64,000 bases of DNA from the NCBI GenBank assembly GCA_045631645.1, contig JAZQVC010000049.1, positions 1 to 64,000 on the forward strand, written 5' to 3'. The position numbers and the translations under genes were made by a program. Source of the DNA: SIG459 sp045631645. GTDB lineage: Bacteria; Bacillota; Clostridia; Oscillospirales; Oscillospiraceae. The notes beneath the pieces are model-generated. The model ran no database searches. It was not told the origin of the DNA and saw only the letters and a list, made by a program, of their open reading frames with translations. This document shows positions 29,352 to 38,612 of this stretch, in pieces; position 1 is the stretch's first letter, and every line of letters begins with the position of its first letter.

Positions 29352-30209
29352 ATGCCAAAAACATATAGCCAACTTTATATAGACGCCCGCAAGGCTCTCC
29401 GCGATGCCGGAATAGAGGCTCACAGCCTTGAATCCCGCCTTCTCATCTGCCACGCTACAGGGAAAACTCAGGCGGAGCTTCTTCGGGATATGCCCCTTTA
29501 TTCCTCCAATCAGGTGGAAAGCCTTATTGAAAGATATGTCCGCCGCCGCCTTTTGGGCGAGCCTGTGGCCTATATAACCGGCCACTGGGAATTTTACGGA
29601 CTTCCCCTTGAAATCACCCCCGATGTCCTCATCCCCCGCTCCGACACGGAGGTTTTAGTGGACAAGGCTCTTGAGCTTATCCGCCAGCGCACCCCCTCCC
29701 CCAGAGTGCTGGATCTTTGCTGCGGAAGCGGCTGCATTGGTCTTGCAATGGCTCACACTCTCCCGGAATCCCGCGTTGTTATGCTGGATCTCTCCCGCAA
29801 AGCTCTGGAGGTCACACGCAGAAACATCCGCTCCAACTCCCTCTCCGCGAGAGCAGTATGCATGGAGGCGGACGCCCTTATCCCCCCTGCCGATAATCTC
29901 GGCAGCTTCGACCTTATCCTCAGCAATCCTCCCTATATAGCCAGTCACGAGATCGACTCCCTCGATTCCTCCGTCCGCGACTACGAACCACGCGGCGCCC
30001 TTGACGGCGGCGAGGACGGACTCACCTTCTATCGCTTTATCGCAAAGGAATGGAAGCGCGCTCTTCGCATAGGCGGATGGATGATATTCGAAGTTGGTGA
30101 AACTCAGGCAGCCGACGTTCAGAAAATAATGCGCCTTGAAGGCTTTAAAAATGTGGACTGCGCCAAGGACAGCGCAGGCATAGACCGCGTCGTCTTCGGA
30201 CGGATATAA
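29352..30209 (+). CDS. prmC: Peptide chain release factor glutamine N5-methyltransferase PrmC
   Basis: 285 aa. It methylates the GGQ glutamine of release factors using SAM. A helical N-terminal domain precedes the Rossmann methyltransferase with VLDLCCGSGCIGLAMA near residue 118. The catalytic NPPY tetrapeptide is in LILSNPPYIAS near residue 190. It is followed by recA in the same direction after 39 bp. Confidence 0.94.
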   Translation: MPKTYSQLYIDARKALRDAGIEAHSLESRLLICHATGKTQAELLRDMPLYSSNQVESLIERYVRRRLLGEPVAYITGHWEFYGLPLEITPDVLIPRSDTEVLVDKALELIRQRTPSPRVLDLCCGSGCIGLAMAHTLPESRVVMLDLSRKALEVTRRNIRSNSLSARAVCMEADALIPPADNLGSFDLILSNPPYIASHEIDSLDSSVRDYEPRGALDGGEDGLTFYRFIAKEWKRALRIGGWMIFEVGETQAADVQKIMRLEGFKNVDCAKDSAGIDRVVFGRI

Positions 30210-30248
30210 ATTAATTAATATTTTTTTGAGATATAAGAGGTGTTCACT

Positions 30249-31349
30249 ATGGCAAAAGATAAGAAAGCTCCCATCACCACCCCCGGTCAGGCAAGCGACA
30301 AGAAAAAGGCTCTTGAAACCGCACTGGCACAGATTGAAAAAAGCTACGGCAAGGGCGCCATCATGCGCCTTGGCGACGACATCCCCGTAAACGTTGAGGC
30401 CGTTTCCACCGGTTCTCTCTCCCTTGACCTTGCCCTCGGTATTGGCGGCGTTCCCAAGGGACGCATTGTTGAAATTTACGGACCTGAGTCCTCCGGTAAA
30501 ACCACTCTGGCTCTCCATGTTCTGGCTTCCGCTCAGAAGATGGGCGGCGAGGTTGCCTTCATCGACGTTGAGCACGCTCTTGAACCCGCTTATGCCCGCG
30601 CTCTCGGCGTAAACATCGACGAGCTGCTTATCTCCCAGCCCGACACCGGCGAGCAGGCTTTGGACATCACCGAAGCTCTTGTCCGCTCCGGCGCTGTTGA
30701 CGTTGTTGTTGTGGACTCCGTTGCCGCTCTTGTTCCCAGAACCGAGCTTGAAGGCGAAATGGGCGAAAGCTCCGTTGGCGTTGTTGCCCGCCTTATGAGC
30801 CAGGCTCTCCGCAAGCTGGCAGGTACTATCAGCAAGACCAACTGCATCGTTATCTTCATTAACCAGCTCCGCGAGAAGATCGGCGTTATGTACGGCAACC
30901 CCGAGACCACTCCCGGTGGCCGCGCACTGAAATATTTCGCTTCCGTCCGCATTGATGTCCGCCGCGTTGAAACTCTCAAGGTCGGCACCGAGATGGTTGG
31001 TAACCGCACCCGTGCAAAGGTTATCAAGAACAAGGTTGCTCCCCCCTTCAAAGAGGCCGAGTTTGACATTATCTATGGCGAAGGCATCAGCAAGATCGGC
31101 GAGATCATCGATCTGGGCGTTAAGCTTGAGCTTATCGACAAGGCAGGCGCATGGTTCACCGTTGGCGAGCAGCGCATTCAGGGTCGCGATGGCGTGAAGG
31201 AATTCCTCCGCACTCATCCCGAAATCTGCGATGGCATTGAGCAGCAGATCCGCGACAATGCATACAAGCTCATGAGCCCCCAGGCACGCAAGGCCGCTCA
31301 GGCAGCTGGCCGCGCCGTTGACATTTCCGCCGACGATTTCGAGGGCTGA
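30249..31349 (+). CDS. recA: Recombinase RecA
   Basis: 366 aa from ATG 30249 (AAGAGG upstream; an earlier GTG overlaps the ribosome site). It is the strand-exchange protein of homologous recombination and SOS response activator. The N-terminal KALETALAQIEKSYGKGAIMR helix precedes Walker A GPESSGKTT near residue 78. Loop L1 (GEMGESSVG) and loop L2 (NQLREKIGVMYGNPETTPGG) are intact. recX follows 3 bp after the stop. Confidence 0.98.
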   Translation: MAKDKKAPITTPGQASDKKKALETALAQIEKSYGKGAIMRLGDDIPVNVEAVSTGSLSLDLALGIGGVPKGRIVEIYGPESSGKTTLALHVLASAQKMGGEVAFIDVEHALEPAYARALGVNIDELLISQPDTGEQALDITEALVRSGAVDVVVVDSVAALVPRTELEGEMGESSVGVVARLMSQALRKLAGTISKTNCIVIFINQLREKIGVMYGNPETTPGGRALKYFASVRIDVRRVETLKVGTEMVGNRTRAKVIKNKVAPPFKEAEFDIIYGEGISKIGEIIDLGVKLELIDKAGAWFTVGEQRIQGRDGVKEFLRTHPEICDGIEQQIRDNAYKLMSPQARKAAQAAGRAVDISADDFEG

Positions 31350-31352
31350 TAA

Positions 31353-31967
31353 GTGACGGTCACCGAGCTTCGGGAGATTCGTCCCGAGCATTATGAAGTT
31401 AAATTTTCCGACGGCAGCTCCATGAAAATGGGGCTTGCCGTCATTGCGGATTTTTCCATTTTCACAGGCCGCCAGCTCAGCGAGGAAGAATTTTCCGAAG
31501 TGAGCGAGGCCGCAGGACTGGGGCGAGCCAAAGAGCGCGCTTTGCGCATTATTGGTTCCCGCCCTCTCAGCGAGCGCGAGCTCTATGACAGGCTCATAGA
31601 AAAAGGCGAAAGCGAGTATCACGCCGCTGCAGTTGTTGCCCGTTTTATTGAGCTTGGGCTTATAAACGACGCGGAATACGCCCGCATGCTTGTGCGGCAT
31701 TATGCCGCCAAGGGTTATGGTCTCAGGCGCATCAGAGACGAGCTTTATCGCCACAAGGTCTCCCGCGAGCTCTGGGACGATGCCCTTGAGGAAATGCCCG
31801 AGACAGATGAGGCTTTGGATAAGCTTCTCGCCTCCCGTATGAGAGGTGCACCCGTTTCCGACAAAATCGCCGTTAAAAAAGCTGCTGACGCCCTTATGCG
31901 CCGCGGCTACAACTGGGAGGAGATCCGTTCCGCCCTTTATAGGTATGAATCCAACTTCGAGGAGTGA
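31353..31967 (+). CDS. recX: RecA regulator RecX
   Basis: 204 aa, GTG start with GAGGG in the end of recA. Helical repeats RALRIIGSRPLSERELYDRL, IELGLINDAEYARM and YGLRRIRDELYRH are characteristic of RecX, which binds and modulates RecA filaments. Spacing to both recA and rimO is only a few bases, so all three are likely co-translated. Confidence 0.92.
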   Translation: MTVTELREIRPEHYEVKFSDGSSMKMGLAVIADFSIFTGRQLSEEEFSEVSEAAGLGRAKERALRIIGSRPLSERELYDRLIEKGESEYHAAAVVARFIELGLINDAEYARMLVRHYAAKGYGLRRIRDELYRHKVSRELWDDALEEMPETDEALDKLLASRMRGAPVSDKIAVKKAADALMRRGYNWEEIRSALYRYESNFEE

Positions 31968-31971
31968 TAAT

Positions 31972-33327
31972 ATGGAAGAGAACATGGCAAAAGATATAGC
32001 CATTCATATAATAAGCCTTGGCTGCGCCAAAAACCTTGTAAACACCGAGCAGATGATGCTCCGCCTTCATAACGCAGGTTACTATTTCGTTGAAGAGCCC
32101 GACTGGGCCGATGTTATTATCATCAACACCTGCGGCTTCATCGACAGTGCAAAAAGCGAGGCAATAGAGGAAATTCTCGACATGGCCGAGCTTAAGGATA
32201 CCGAGCGTCCCAAAAAGCTTGTGGTTACCGGTTGTCTTGCCCAGCGCTATGCCGAAGAGATAAAAACCGAACTGCCCGAGGTTGACGCACTTGTGGGCGT
32301 TGGCAGCTATCAGGATATTGTTGAGGTTGTTGAGGCTGTTTTACAGGGCAAGGATGCCGACCGCTTTGGTGATAAGAACGCCCCCGTTGACGAGGTTGGC
32401 CGCTATCTGACCACTGGTCCCGAGTGGGCATACATAAAAATCGCAGAGGGCTGCGACAATCGCTGCAACTACTGCGCCATTCCCGATATTCGCGGCTCCT
32501 TCCGTTCCCGTCCCATTGAAAACATCATTGCCGAAGCTTCCTCTCTGGCAGAGATCGGCGTTAAGGAGCTTATTCTTATCGCTCAGGATCTGACCCGCTA
32601 CGGCACGGATCTTTACGGCAAGCGCCGCCTTGCAGAGCTTTGCCGTCAGCTTAGTGACATTGATGGCATTGAATGGATTCGCCTTCACTATCTCTATCCC
32701 AATGAGATTGATGACGAGCTCATTGACGTTGTTGCATCAAACTCCAAAATTGTTAAATATCTGGATATTCCCATCCAGCACATCAACACCGAGGTGCTTC
32801 GCCGCATGAATCGCCGCGGCAGCAGCGAAAGCTACCGCGAGCTTTTCAAAAAGCTGCGAGAGCGTATTCCCGGTCTTGTTATCCGCACAAGCCTTATTGT
32901 AGGTCATCCCGGCGAGGGCGAGGCTGAGTTCGAGGAGCTTTGTGAGTTTATCCGCGAAGCAAAGATTGAGCGCGCCGGCGTTTTCCCCTATTCCCCCGAA
33001 GAGGGAACTCCCTCCGGCGAAATGCCCGACCGCTGCGACGAGGAAACTGCCTATGAGCGCGCTGATATGCTGCGCCGCCTGCAGGAGCGCATTCTGGACG
33101 AATACAACGAAAGCCGCATCGGCAGCATCGTAAAGGTGCTTTGCAGCGGCAGCGACGGGGCTTACCGCGTTGGTCGCTCCGCAGCCGATTCTCCCGATGT
33201 TGACGATAAAATCTATTTTGAAGGCGACTGCGAAAAGGGCGATTTTGTCAATGTACGCATCACCGGCTTCACTGAAGAATTTTTCGAAGGTTACTTCCTC
33301 GCGGGAGAACAGGTTTATGATGACTGA
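31972..33327 (+). CDS. rimO: Ribosomal protein uS12 methylthiotransferase RimO
   Basis: 451 aa from ATG 31972 (GGAG seven bases upstream). It adds a methylthio group to Asp89 of S12. The N-terminal MTTase domain has SLGCAKNLVNTE and further cluster cysteines in NTCGF and GCLAQR. The radical-SAM cluster is CDNRCNYC near residue 160, and a TRAM-like domain ends the protein. The recA-recX-rimO-pgsA order recurs in Clostridia. Confidence 0.94.
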   Translation: MEENMAKDIAIHIISLGCAKNLVNTEQMMLRLHNAGYYFVEEPDWADVIIINTCGFIDSAKSEAIEEILDMAELKDTERPKKLVVTGCLAQRYAEEIKTELPEVDALVGVGSYQDIVEVVEAVLQGKDADRFGDKNAPVDEVGRYLTTGPEWAYIKIAEGCDNRCNYCAIPDIRGSFRSRPIENIIAEASSLAEIGVKELILIAQDLTRYGTDLYGKRRLAELCRQLSDIDGIEWIRLHYLYPNEIDDELIDVVASNSKIVKYLDIPIQHINTEVLRRMNRRGSSESYRELFKKLRERIPGLVIRTSLIVGHPGEGEAEFEELCEFIREAKIERAGVFPYSPEEGTPSGEMPDRCDEETAYERADMLRRLQERILDEYNESRIGSIVKVLCSGSDGAYRVGRSAADSPDVDDKIYFEGDCEKGDFVNVRITGFTEEFFEGYFLAGEQVYDD

Positions 33328-33970
33328 AAACATTCGCAAAACCCTTGAATTTGTAAAAAGCTCTTTTGAAAACTGTCCATATTTCAGCGATAATCCCGCC
33401 GAAGGTGCTTACCGCCTGGAGCATAGTCTCCGCGTGGCTCATATCGGCGCGGAGATTGCTCGTTTGGAGGGCTTGGACGAGGAAGCGCTCATCATAGGCT
33501 GCCTCCTTCACGACATTGCCTACAGCCGCACCATACCTCAGGGCGGTTGGAATGAGCATGGTCGTGTTGGTGCTGCCATTGCAAGATCTTTCCTCCAGAC
33601 CCTTGAACTTTCCGACAAAGCCAAGGCAGATATTCTCTACGGAATCGCAATTCATGTTGACGACATAGCCGATTTTGAAGGAGAGCGCAGCACCGCTGCC
33701 CTTAGCCTTGCCGATGCCGACAACATTGACCGCTTTGGAGCTTTTCGCATTTTCGATATTATGCGCTTTGTGGGATTTTACGAAATGCCCCTGAAAGAAA
33801 AACTGGATTGGACAATCCACCGCATTGATTCCATTGATCGCCTGAAGGATATTGACTTTGCAAGCGAAAGTGCAAAGAAACTTTGGATAGAGGCGCTCGC
33901 CTTCCAGAACGAATATTTCACCCACCTTCTCCGCCAACTTGAGCGGAGTTGCGTTACGGAGGAATTTTGA
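33317..33970 (+). CDS. HD-domain phosphohydrolase
   Basis: 217 aa from ATG 33317 (GGGAG nine bases upstream), overlapping the rimO end by 11 bp. Metal ligands appear in order: EHSLRVAHIG, LLHDIAYS (HD pair), IHVDDIADFEG and DADNIDRFG. This is an HDIG-like hydrolase of unknown substrate, perhaps a nucleotide. It is translationally coupled to rimO and pgsA. Confidence 0.82.
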   Translation: MMTENIRKTLEFVKSSFENCPYFSDNPAEGAYRLEHSLRVAHIGAEIARLEGLDEEALIIGCLLHDIAYSRTIPQGGWNEHGRVGAAIARSFLQTLELSDKAKADILYGIAIHVDDIADFEGERSTAALSLADADNIDRFGAFRIFDIMRFVGFYEMPLKEKLDWTIHRIDSIDRLKDIDFASESAKKLWIEALAFQNEYFTHLLRQLERSCVTEEF

Positions 33971-33971
33971 T

Positions 33972-34496
33972 ATGAACACTGCCAACAGACTCACACTGCT
34001 TCGTATAGCTCTTATACCCATTTTTCTAATAATTCTCTACTGGGGCTTCCCTTATGCCAACTGGGTTGCTCTTGCCGTTTTCATAGCCGCAGGCATCACC
34101 GACCTTATTGACGGCCACATTGCCCGCAGCCGCAATCAAGTTACGGATTTCGGCAAGTTTATGGATCCCCTTGCAGACAAAATGCTTGTTGTTGCCGCCA
34201 TGTGCTGGTTTGTTCAGACCGGTCAGATGAGCGGCTGGGTGCTTGCCCTTGTGCTGCTGAGAGAATTTGCCGTGAGCGGTATGCGTCTTGTTGCGGTTGA
34301 GCAGGGCAAGGTTATTGCCGCCGCATGGTCCGGCAAGGTTAAAACCACTCTCACCATCGTTTGCCTCTGCTTTATGCTTGGCTTCAGCATTTTCTGGCTT
34401 AACCTCGTTTGCCAGATAATTATTCTTGCAAGCACTCTTTATTCCGGCATTGAGTATTTCATCAAGAACAAAGACGTTTTCTCTAAGGTATACTGA
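33972..34496 (+). CDS. pgsA: CDP-diacylglycerol-glycerol-3-phosphate 3-phosphatidyltransferase
   Basis: 174 aa from ATG 33972 (GGAGG upstream). It makes phosphatidylglycerol phosphate at the membrane. The CDP-alcohol transferase motif DGx2ARx8Gx3Dx3D is intact (DGHIARSRNQVTDFGKFMDPLAD), with four to five transmembrane helices around it. One base separates it from the HD gene stop. Confidence 0.92.
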   Translation: MNTANRLTLLRIALIPIFLIILYWGFPYANWVALAVFIAAGITDLIDGHIARSRNQVTDFGKFMDPLADKMLVVAAMCWFVQTGQMSGWVLALVLLREFAVSGMRLVAVEQGKVIAAAWSGKVKTTLTIVCLCFMLGFSIFWLNLVCQIIILASTLYSGIEYFIKNKDVFSKVY

Positions 34497-34497
34497 T

Positions 34498-35118
34498 ATG
34501 CTGGATTTCACTCAAACACTTTCCGAAAAGCCCCTTATCCACCCCAGCTGCAAGGTGAAAAACTGTTCCCTCGGTCCTTACACCGAGCTGGGAGATAACT
34601 GCGTGCTGGAGGAAACGGTGCTGGGAGCTTACTCCTACTGCTTCGGCGGCAACGACATTATCTATTCCGAAATAGGCAAATTTGCCAGCATCGCAACGGG
34701 TGTACGCATAAATCCCGTTCAGCACCCCCACCGCATCCGCGCAGCCAGCCACCATTTCACCTACCGCTGCTCCCATTATGGCTTTGGAGCGGATGATAAT
34801 TCTCTCATTGAGTGGAGACGGAGCAATCGATGCAAAATAGGCAACGACGTATGGATAGGACATAACGCAATTATTATGGGCGGTGTCAGCATTGGCGACG
34901 GCGCAGTGATTGCCGCAGGCGCCGTTGTCAGCCACGATGTACGCCCCTACGAGATAGTGGGCGGTGTGCCTGCTGCCAATATCGGCTGGCGCTATGACGA
35001 GGAGACTATTGCCGCCATGCTTCGCATCAGGTGGTGGGATTGGAGCCATGAAGTCCTCGCCCAGCGCGTCCGCGATTTTGACGATGTCCAAGGCTTTGTA
35101 AAAAAATACGATAAATAA
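34498..35118 (+). CDS. Left-handed beta-helix acetyltransferase (phn_thr-fam type)
   Basis: 206 aa from ATG 34498, one base after the pgsA stop. Hexapeptide repeats run through the protein. YSYCFGGNDIIYSEIGKF, VRINPVQHP, HHFTYRCSHYG and IGNDVWIGHNAIIMGGVSIG match the trimeric acyltransferase subfamily named after phosphonate clusters (TIGR03308). No phosphonate gene is near, so the substrate is open. It is the final gene of the recA-pgsA run. Confidence 0.8.
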   Translation: MLDFTQTLSEKPLIHPSCKVKNCSLGPYTELGDNCVLEETVLGAYSYCFGGNDIIYSEIGKFASIATGVRINPVQHPHRIRAASHHFTYRCSHYGFGADDNSLIEWRRSNRCKIGNDVWIGHNAIIMGGVSIGDGAVIAAGAVVSHDVRPYEIVGGVPAANIGWRYDEETIAAMLRIRWWDWSHEVLAQRVRDFDDVQGFVKKYDK

Positions 35119-35150
35119 AAAAAGGAAGCATTTGAATGCTTCCTTTTTTA
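35117..35150. terminator. Bidirectional terminator
   Basis: AAAAAAGGAAGCAT and its complement around a 4-nt loop, with A and T runs on both sides, in the convergent gap before coaX. Confidence 0.93.
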
Positions 35151-35151
35151 T

Positions 35152-35928
35152 TTATTTTCTTGTCTTTTTGTTCTTTTCGTAGATTATCCTCAGGCCGTCC
35201 AGCAAAAGGTCGCTATCCACGATTATCTCGTGGCGGCACTTGGGGATAATTCCCTCACTGACGCCACCCGTTGCAACAAGTGTGGGCTCGCAGCCCATCT
35301 CGGTGCTTATGCGATCCACAAGGCCGTCAATCATAGCCGCAGAGCCATAGATAAGTCCTGCCTGCATACTTTCAGCAGTGTTCAGGTTAATAACCTGCTT
35401 AGGCTCTTCAAAGGAAATTCGGGGTAGCTGAGCAGTGCGGCGTGAAAGGGCATCATAGCTCATAGTGACACCGGGACAGATTACACCGCCGCGAAAAGCG
35501 CCGTTTTCGTCTATGACAGAAAGCGTTGTTGCTGTTCCCATATCTATTACTATCATAGGCTTGGGGTACTTGGCAATTGCCGCAACGGCAGCCACAACAA
35601 GGTCAGCGCCCAGGCTCTTTGCGTCACCGCCGGTGACATTAAGTCCCGTCTTCACACCAGGTCCCACAACAATGGGCATCTTTCCGGTCAGAAGCTTGAG
35701 GACGCTCTTCATTACGTTATTGAGGGGCGGCACAACGCTGGAAATGATGCTGCCCTCAATGCTTGAAGTATCAACGCCATAGATATCCAGCAGATTTTTT
35801 ATAAGCACCGCATACTCTGCTTCGCCCTTATCGGTGCTGGTGCTCAGACGGGTGCGAAAAACGATTTCTTCCCCATCAAATCCGCCCAGGACAATATTTG
35901 TATTTCCAATATCAACAGCAAGAAGCAT
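35152..35928 (-). CDS. coaX: Type III pantothenate kinase CoaX
   Basis: 258 aa from ATG 35928 (GGAG eight bases upstream; a GTG at 35937 overlaps it). First step of coenzyme A synthesis. The ASKHA-fold phosphate loop is DIGNTNIVLGGF at residues 6-17, and the sugar-kinase-like GADLVVAAVAA and IDMGTATTLSV motifs follow. It is downstream of cysS by 24 bp and may be part of the cysE-cysS transcript. Confidence 0.94.
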   Translation of the reverse strand: MLLAVDIGNTNIVLGGFDGEEIVFRTRLSTSTDKGEAEYAVLIKNLLDIYGVDTSSIEGSIISSVVPPLNNVMKSVLKLLTGKMPIVVGPGVKTGLNVTGGDAKSLGADLVVAAVAAIAKYPKPMIVIDMGTATTLSVIDENGAFRGGVICPGVTMSYDALSRRTAQLPRISFEEPKQVINLNTAESMQAGLIYGSAAMIDGLVDRISTEMGCEPTLVATGGVSEGIIPKCRHEIIVDSDLLLDGLRIIYEKNKKTRK

Positions 35929-35952
35929 TTTCTCCACTCCTGTCGGTATTAT

Positions 35953-37407
35953 TTATATTCTCTTCCACTTTGCTCCGTTGGGAATATCGGTAAGTTCAAT
36001 TCCCATAGCCTTCAGCTCATCGCGGATGCGGTCAGCCTCGGCGAAATTCTTTGCCTTCTTGGCGTCACGGCGGGCAAGGATGAGAGCCTCAACAGCCTTA
36101 TCCTCTTCGCCATCCTCGCTGATTACGGCGAAAGCAACATTGGCTGCGGCAGCCTTTGCCTTGGCATCGGCCTCGCGCTTGGCAGCGGCTTTCTTTATAA
36201 GGTCAAGACCCAGAACCTCGTCAAACTTTGCAAGGGCAGCAAGCTTGGTAGCGTCGGTGGTCTTTGCCTTCAGCACGTCATAAATGGCGGTGACTGCAAG
36301 GGAGGTGTTCAGGTCGTTATCCAGAGCTGCGGAGAACTTTTCCTTCAATGCAGTGAATGCGGCTTCTTCAACATCGCCTTCAACTTTGAGCGCAGCAATT
36401 TTGCCTATGAGCTTATTATAGGTGACAACAGCGTTATCAAGGTTTTCCCAAGTGAAAACAAGGCTCTTGCGATAGTGGCTCTGGAGGCAGAAGAGGCGGT
36501 AAGCAAGAGGATCATAGCCTTTTTCCTCGAGAAGAGAAACGGTGAGGAATTCTCCGCTGGACTTGCTCATTTTTCCGCTATTAGTGTTCAGGTGGAGGAC
36601 ATGCATCCAATAATTGCACCATTTATGACCCAAATAGGCTTCAGACTGGGCAATTTCATTGGTGTGGTGGGGGAAGGCGTTATCTATGCCGCCGCAGTGG
36701 ATATCCAGATCCTCGCCAAGATGCTTCATGGAAATGCCGCTGCACTCAATGTGCCAGCCGGGATAACCAACGCCCCAGGGAGAATCCCATTTGAGAGCCT
36801 GATCTTCGAACTTGGACTTGGTGAACCAGAGAACGAAGTCATTTTTATTGCGCTTGTTGGCATCTGCCTCAACGCCCTCGCGGACGCCTTCTGCAAGGTC
36901 TTCGGCATTGAAGTCATTAAAGATATAATACTTCTCCATTTTGGAGGTATCGAAATAGACATTGCCGCCGGCAAAATAAGCGTAGCCGGTATCCATAAGC
37001 TTTTCAATTATCTTTATATATTCATCAATGCATGCAGTTGCGGGCTCAACGACATCAGGACGCTTGATATTAAGTTTTTCGCAGTCGGAGAAGAAAGCGT
37101 CGGTATAGAACTTGGCTATATCCATAACGGTCTTGTTCTCGCGCTTTGCACCCTTGAGCATCTTATCCTCGCCTTCGTCGGCATCGCTGGTAAGGTGTCC
37201 GACGTCGGTGATATTCATAACGCGCTTCACGTTATAGCCGGCGAAGCGGAGATATTTTTCAAGGATATCCTCCATGATATAGCTGCGGAGGTTGCCGATA
37301 TGGACAAAGTGATACACGGTGGGGCCGCAGGTATACATCTTGACGATATCGGGATTATTGGGCACGAACTCCTCGCGCTGTCTGGTAGCACTGTTATAAA
37401 TCTGCAT
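35953..37407 (-). CDS. cysS: Cysteine-tRNA ligase CysS
   Basis: 484 aa class I synthetase. The zinc-site cysteine and HIGH-type motif are in TCGPTVYHFVHIGN near residue 28. The other zinc ligands are in WHIECSG and HHTNEIAQSE, and the KMSKS loop is GKMSKSSGEF near residue 267. A lysine/alanine-rich C-terminal part with an extra AAAKREADAKAKAA stretch precedes the last helix. GGAG precedes the ATG. The gene should be controlled by the cysteine T-box upstream of cysE. Confidence 0.96.
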   Translation of the reverse strand: MQIYNSATRQREEFVPNNPDIVKMYTCGPTVYHFVHIGNLRSYIMEDILEKYLRFAGYNVKRVMNITDVGHLTSDADEGEDKMLKGAKRENKTVMDIAKFYTDAFFSDCEKLNIKRPDVVEPATACIDEYIKIIEKLMDTGYAYFAGGNVYFDTSKMEKYYIFNDFNAEDLAEGVREGVEADANKRNKNDFVLWFTKSKFEDQALKWDSPWGVGYPGWHIECSGISMKHLGEDLDIHCGGIDNAFPHHTNEIAQSEAYLGHKWCNYWMHVLHLNTNSGKMSKSSGEFLTVSLLEEKGYDPLAYRLFCLQSHYRKSLVFTWENLDNAVVTYNKLIGKIAALKVEGDVEEAAFTALKEKFSAALDNDLNTSLAVTAIYDVLKAKTTDATKLAALAKFDEVLGLDLIKKAAAKREADAKAKAAAANVAFAVISEDGEEDKAVEALILARRDAKKAKNFAEADRIRDELKAMGIELTDIPNGAKWKRI

Positions 37408-37419
37408 ATATATTTCTCC

Positions 37420-37676
37420 TTTGGTCTGAGCTATATAATCCGAATCCGCTCCACGGAATGGATTTTAGCGTCATATTTATTTTTCTTATTACATTTTCTT
37501 AACGTCCCGACATAAAAATCCATTTCCGTGGAGTCGAAGATTTCTGAACTCATATACTAAGGCAGTGCAAGGCATAGGCTTGCAGATGGGCTTTGTGCCC
37601 TTCAAAAGCCGATAACGCAGCAATGCCGACGGATATGATTTCAGAAACGGATTTGGATTATATTACTCAGGCCATA
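37420..37676. repeat. 257-bp nested inverted-repeat element between cysE and cysS
   Basis: The outer arms (37420-37448 and 37648-37676) are 29 bp and match as inverted repeats at 24 of 29 positions. Inside lie two further hairpins. The first pairs 37449-37466 with 37515-37533 (18-19 bp, one indel). The second is a long imperfect stem spanning about 37541-37647, whose base TTTCTGAA-N-TCATAT is matched on both sides. The whole folds as a three-way junction. The right arm abuts the cysE stop. No transposase is present. It could be a MITE-like repeat or an RNA element in the cys transcript. Confidence 0.65.
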
Positions 37677-38300
37677 TTATTCTTTTTCAAGCTGCTCTAT
37701 GCGCTCACGAAGTGCGGCAAGCTCGGCAGCGATGGGGTCAGTGACAGAAACAACATCGACTTCGGAAACATAGTTCATCTTCACACCGTCGCGCTTTACA
37801 ATGCGGGCAGGAACGCCAACGGCGGTGGAATTGGGGGGAATTTCGCTGAGCACAACACTGTTGGCGGCAATTCGGCTGTTATCTCCAACTTTGAAAGGAC
37901 CGAGAATCTTCGCTCCGTTGCCAATGAGTACATTATTACCGATGGTGGGATGGCGCTTTCCTTGATCCTTACCGGTACCGCCCAGAGTAACACCGTGGTA
38001 AATGAGGCAGTCATCGCCTATCTCGGCGGTTTCGCCTATCACTATGCCCATACCGTGGTCAATAACAAGGCGTTTGCCTATTGTTGCGCCGGGGTGGATC
38101 TCAATTCCCGTTTGGCGCCGTATGGTCTGACTTATCCAGCGGGCAATGAAAAAGAAGCCGTGGGTATAGAACCAATGGGCTTTTCTGTGGGCACGCACAG
38201 CTTTGATGCCGGGATAAAGAAGCATTATTTCCATGCTGCTTCGGGCAGCAGGGTCTCGAGCCTTATAGGCTTTTATAAGTTCTCTAAGTTCTGAAAACAT
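37677..38300 (-). CDS. cysE: Serine O-acetyltransferase CysE
   Basis: 207 aa from ATG 38300 (GGGAGG upstream). It makes O-acetylserine for cysteine synthesis. After a short helical start, the beta-helix hexapeptide region has IEIHPGATIGKRLVIDHGMGIVIG, GVTLGGTG and KRHPTIGN, typical of the short CysE/SrpH form. A C-terminal helix is Glu/Arg-rich. It is the first gene behind the T-box and is followed by the inverted-repeat element and cysS. Confidence 0.93.
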   Translation of the reverse strand: MFSELRELIKAYKARDPAARSSMEIMLLYPGIKAVRAHRKAHWFYTHGFFFIARWISQTIRRQTGIEIHPGATIGKRLVIDHGMGIVIGETAEIGDDCLIYHGVTLGGTGKDQGKRHPTIGNNVLIGNGAKILGPFKVGDNSRIAANSVVLSEIPPNSTAVGVPARIVKRDGVKMNYVSEVDVVSVTDPIAAELAALRERIEQLEKE

Positions 38301-38341
38301 ACTGTCCTCCCTGACTTGGGAAAATTTGAAGAGCGAGGGGC

Positions 38342-38590
38342 TAAACAAAAAGCGCCCCTCATGGTATTCCCATGAGAGGCGCGATAAATTCTTCGCGCGG
38401 TTCCACTCCCGCTTTTAACTCCGCCGCATACAATACAGCTTACAGCTTTATCGCAGCCGATACGCGAAGGCATTTCCTCCCTCGAAGGCTCCGGGGCGCA
38501 TTTTCGCACCATCCTTAACAACACCGCTTCCAGCCTTGGCGGCATCTCTCTGGGTTAAGGGTTTCGGCACTACTTTTCCCTTTCATCGCC
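38342..38590 (-). ncRNA. T-box leader riboswitch, cysteine type (specifier UGC)
   Basis: On the minus strand the leader contains the conserved antiterminator core AGTGGAACCGCG (38407-38396), the AGAGAG and GCTGGAAGC stem I elements, and the terminator GCGCCTCTCATGG/CCATGAGGGGCGC followed by TTTTTG (about 38382-38346). Aligning stem I to known T-boxes places the codon after GCGAAAA at 38500-38498, reading TGC (cysteine). Uncharged tRNA-Cys binding should let transcription enter cysE and cysS. Confidence 0.9.
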
Positions 38591-38612
38591 TGATGATATT
38601 CATAACATCAGT

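Noticed and set aside
34498..35118. Phosphonate metabolism role for the hexapeptide transferase
   Set aside because: The family name comes from phosphonate clusters, but no phn genes are nearby.
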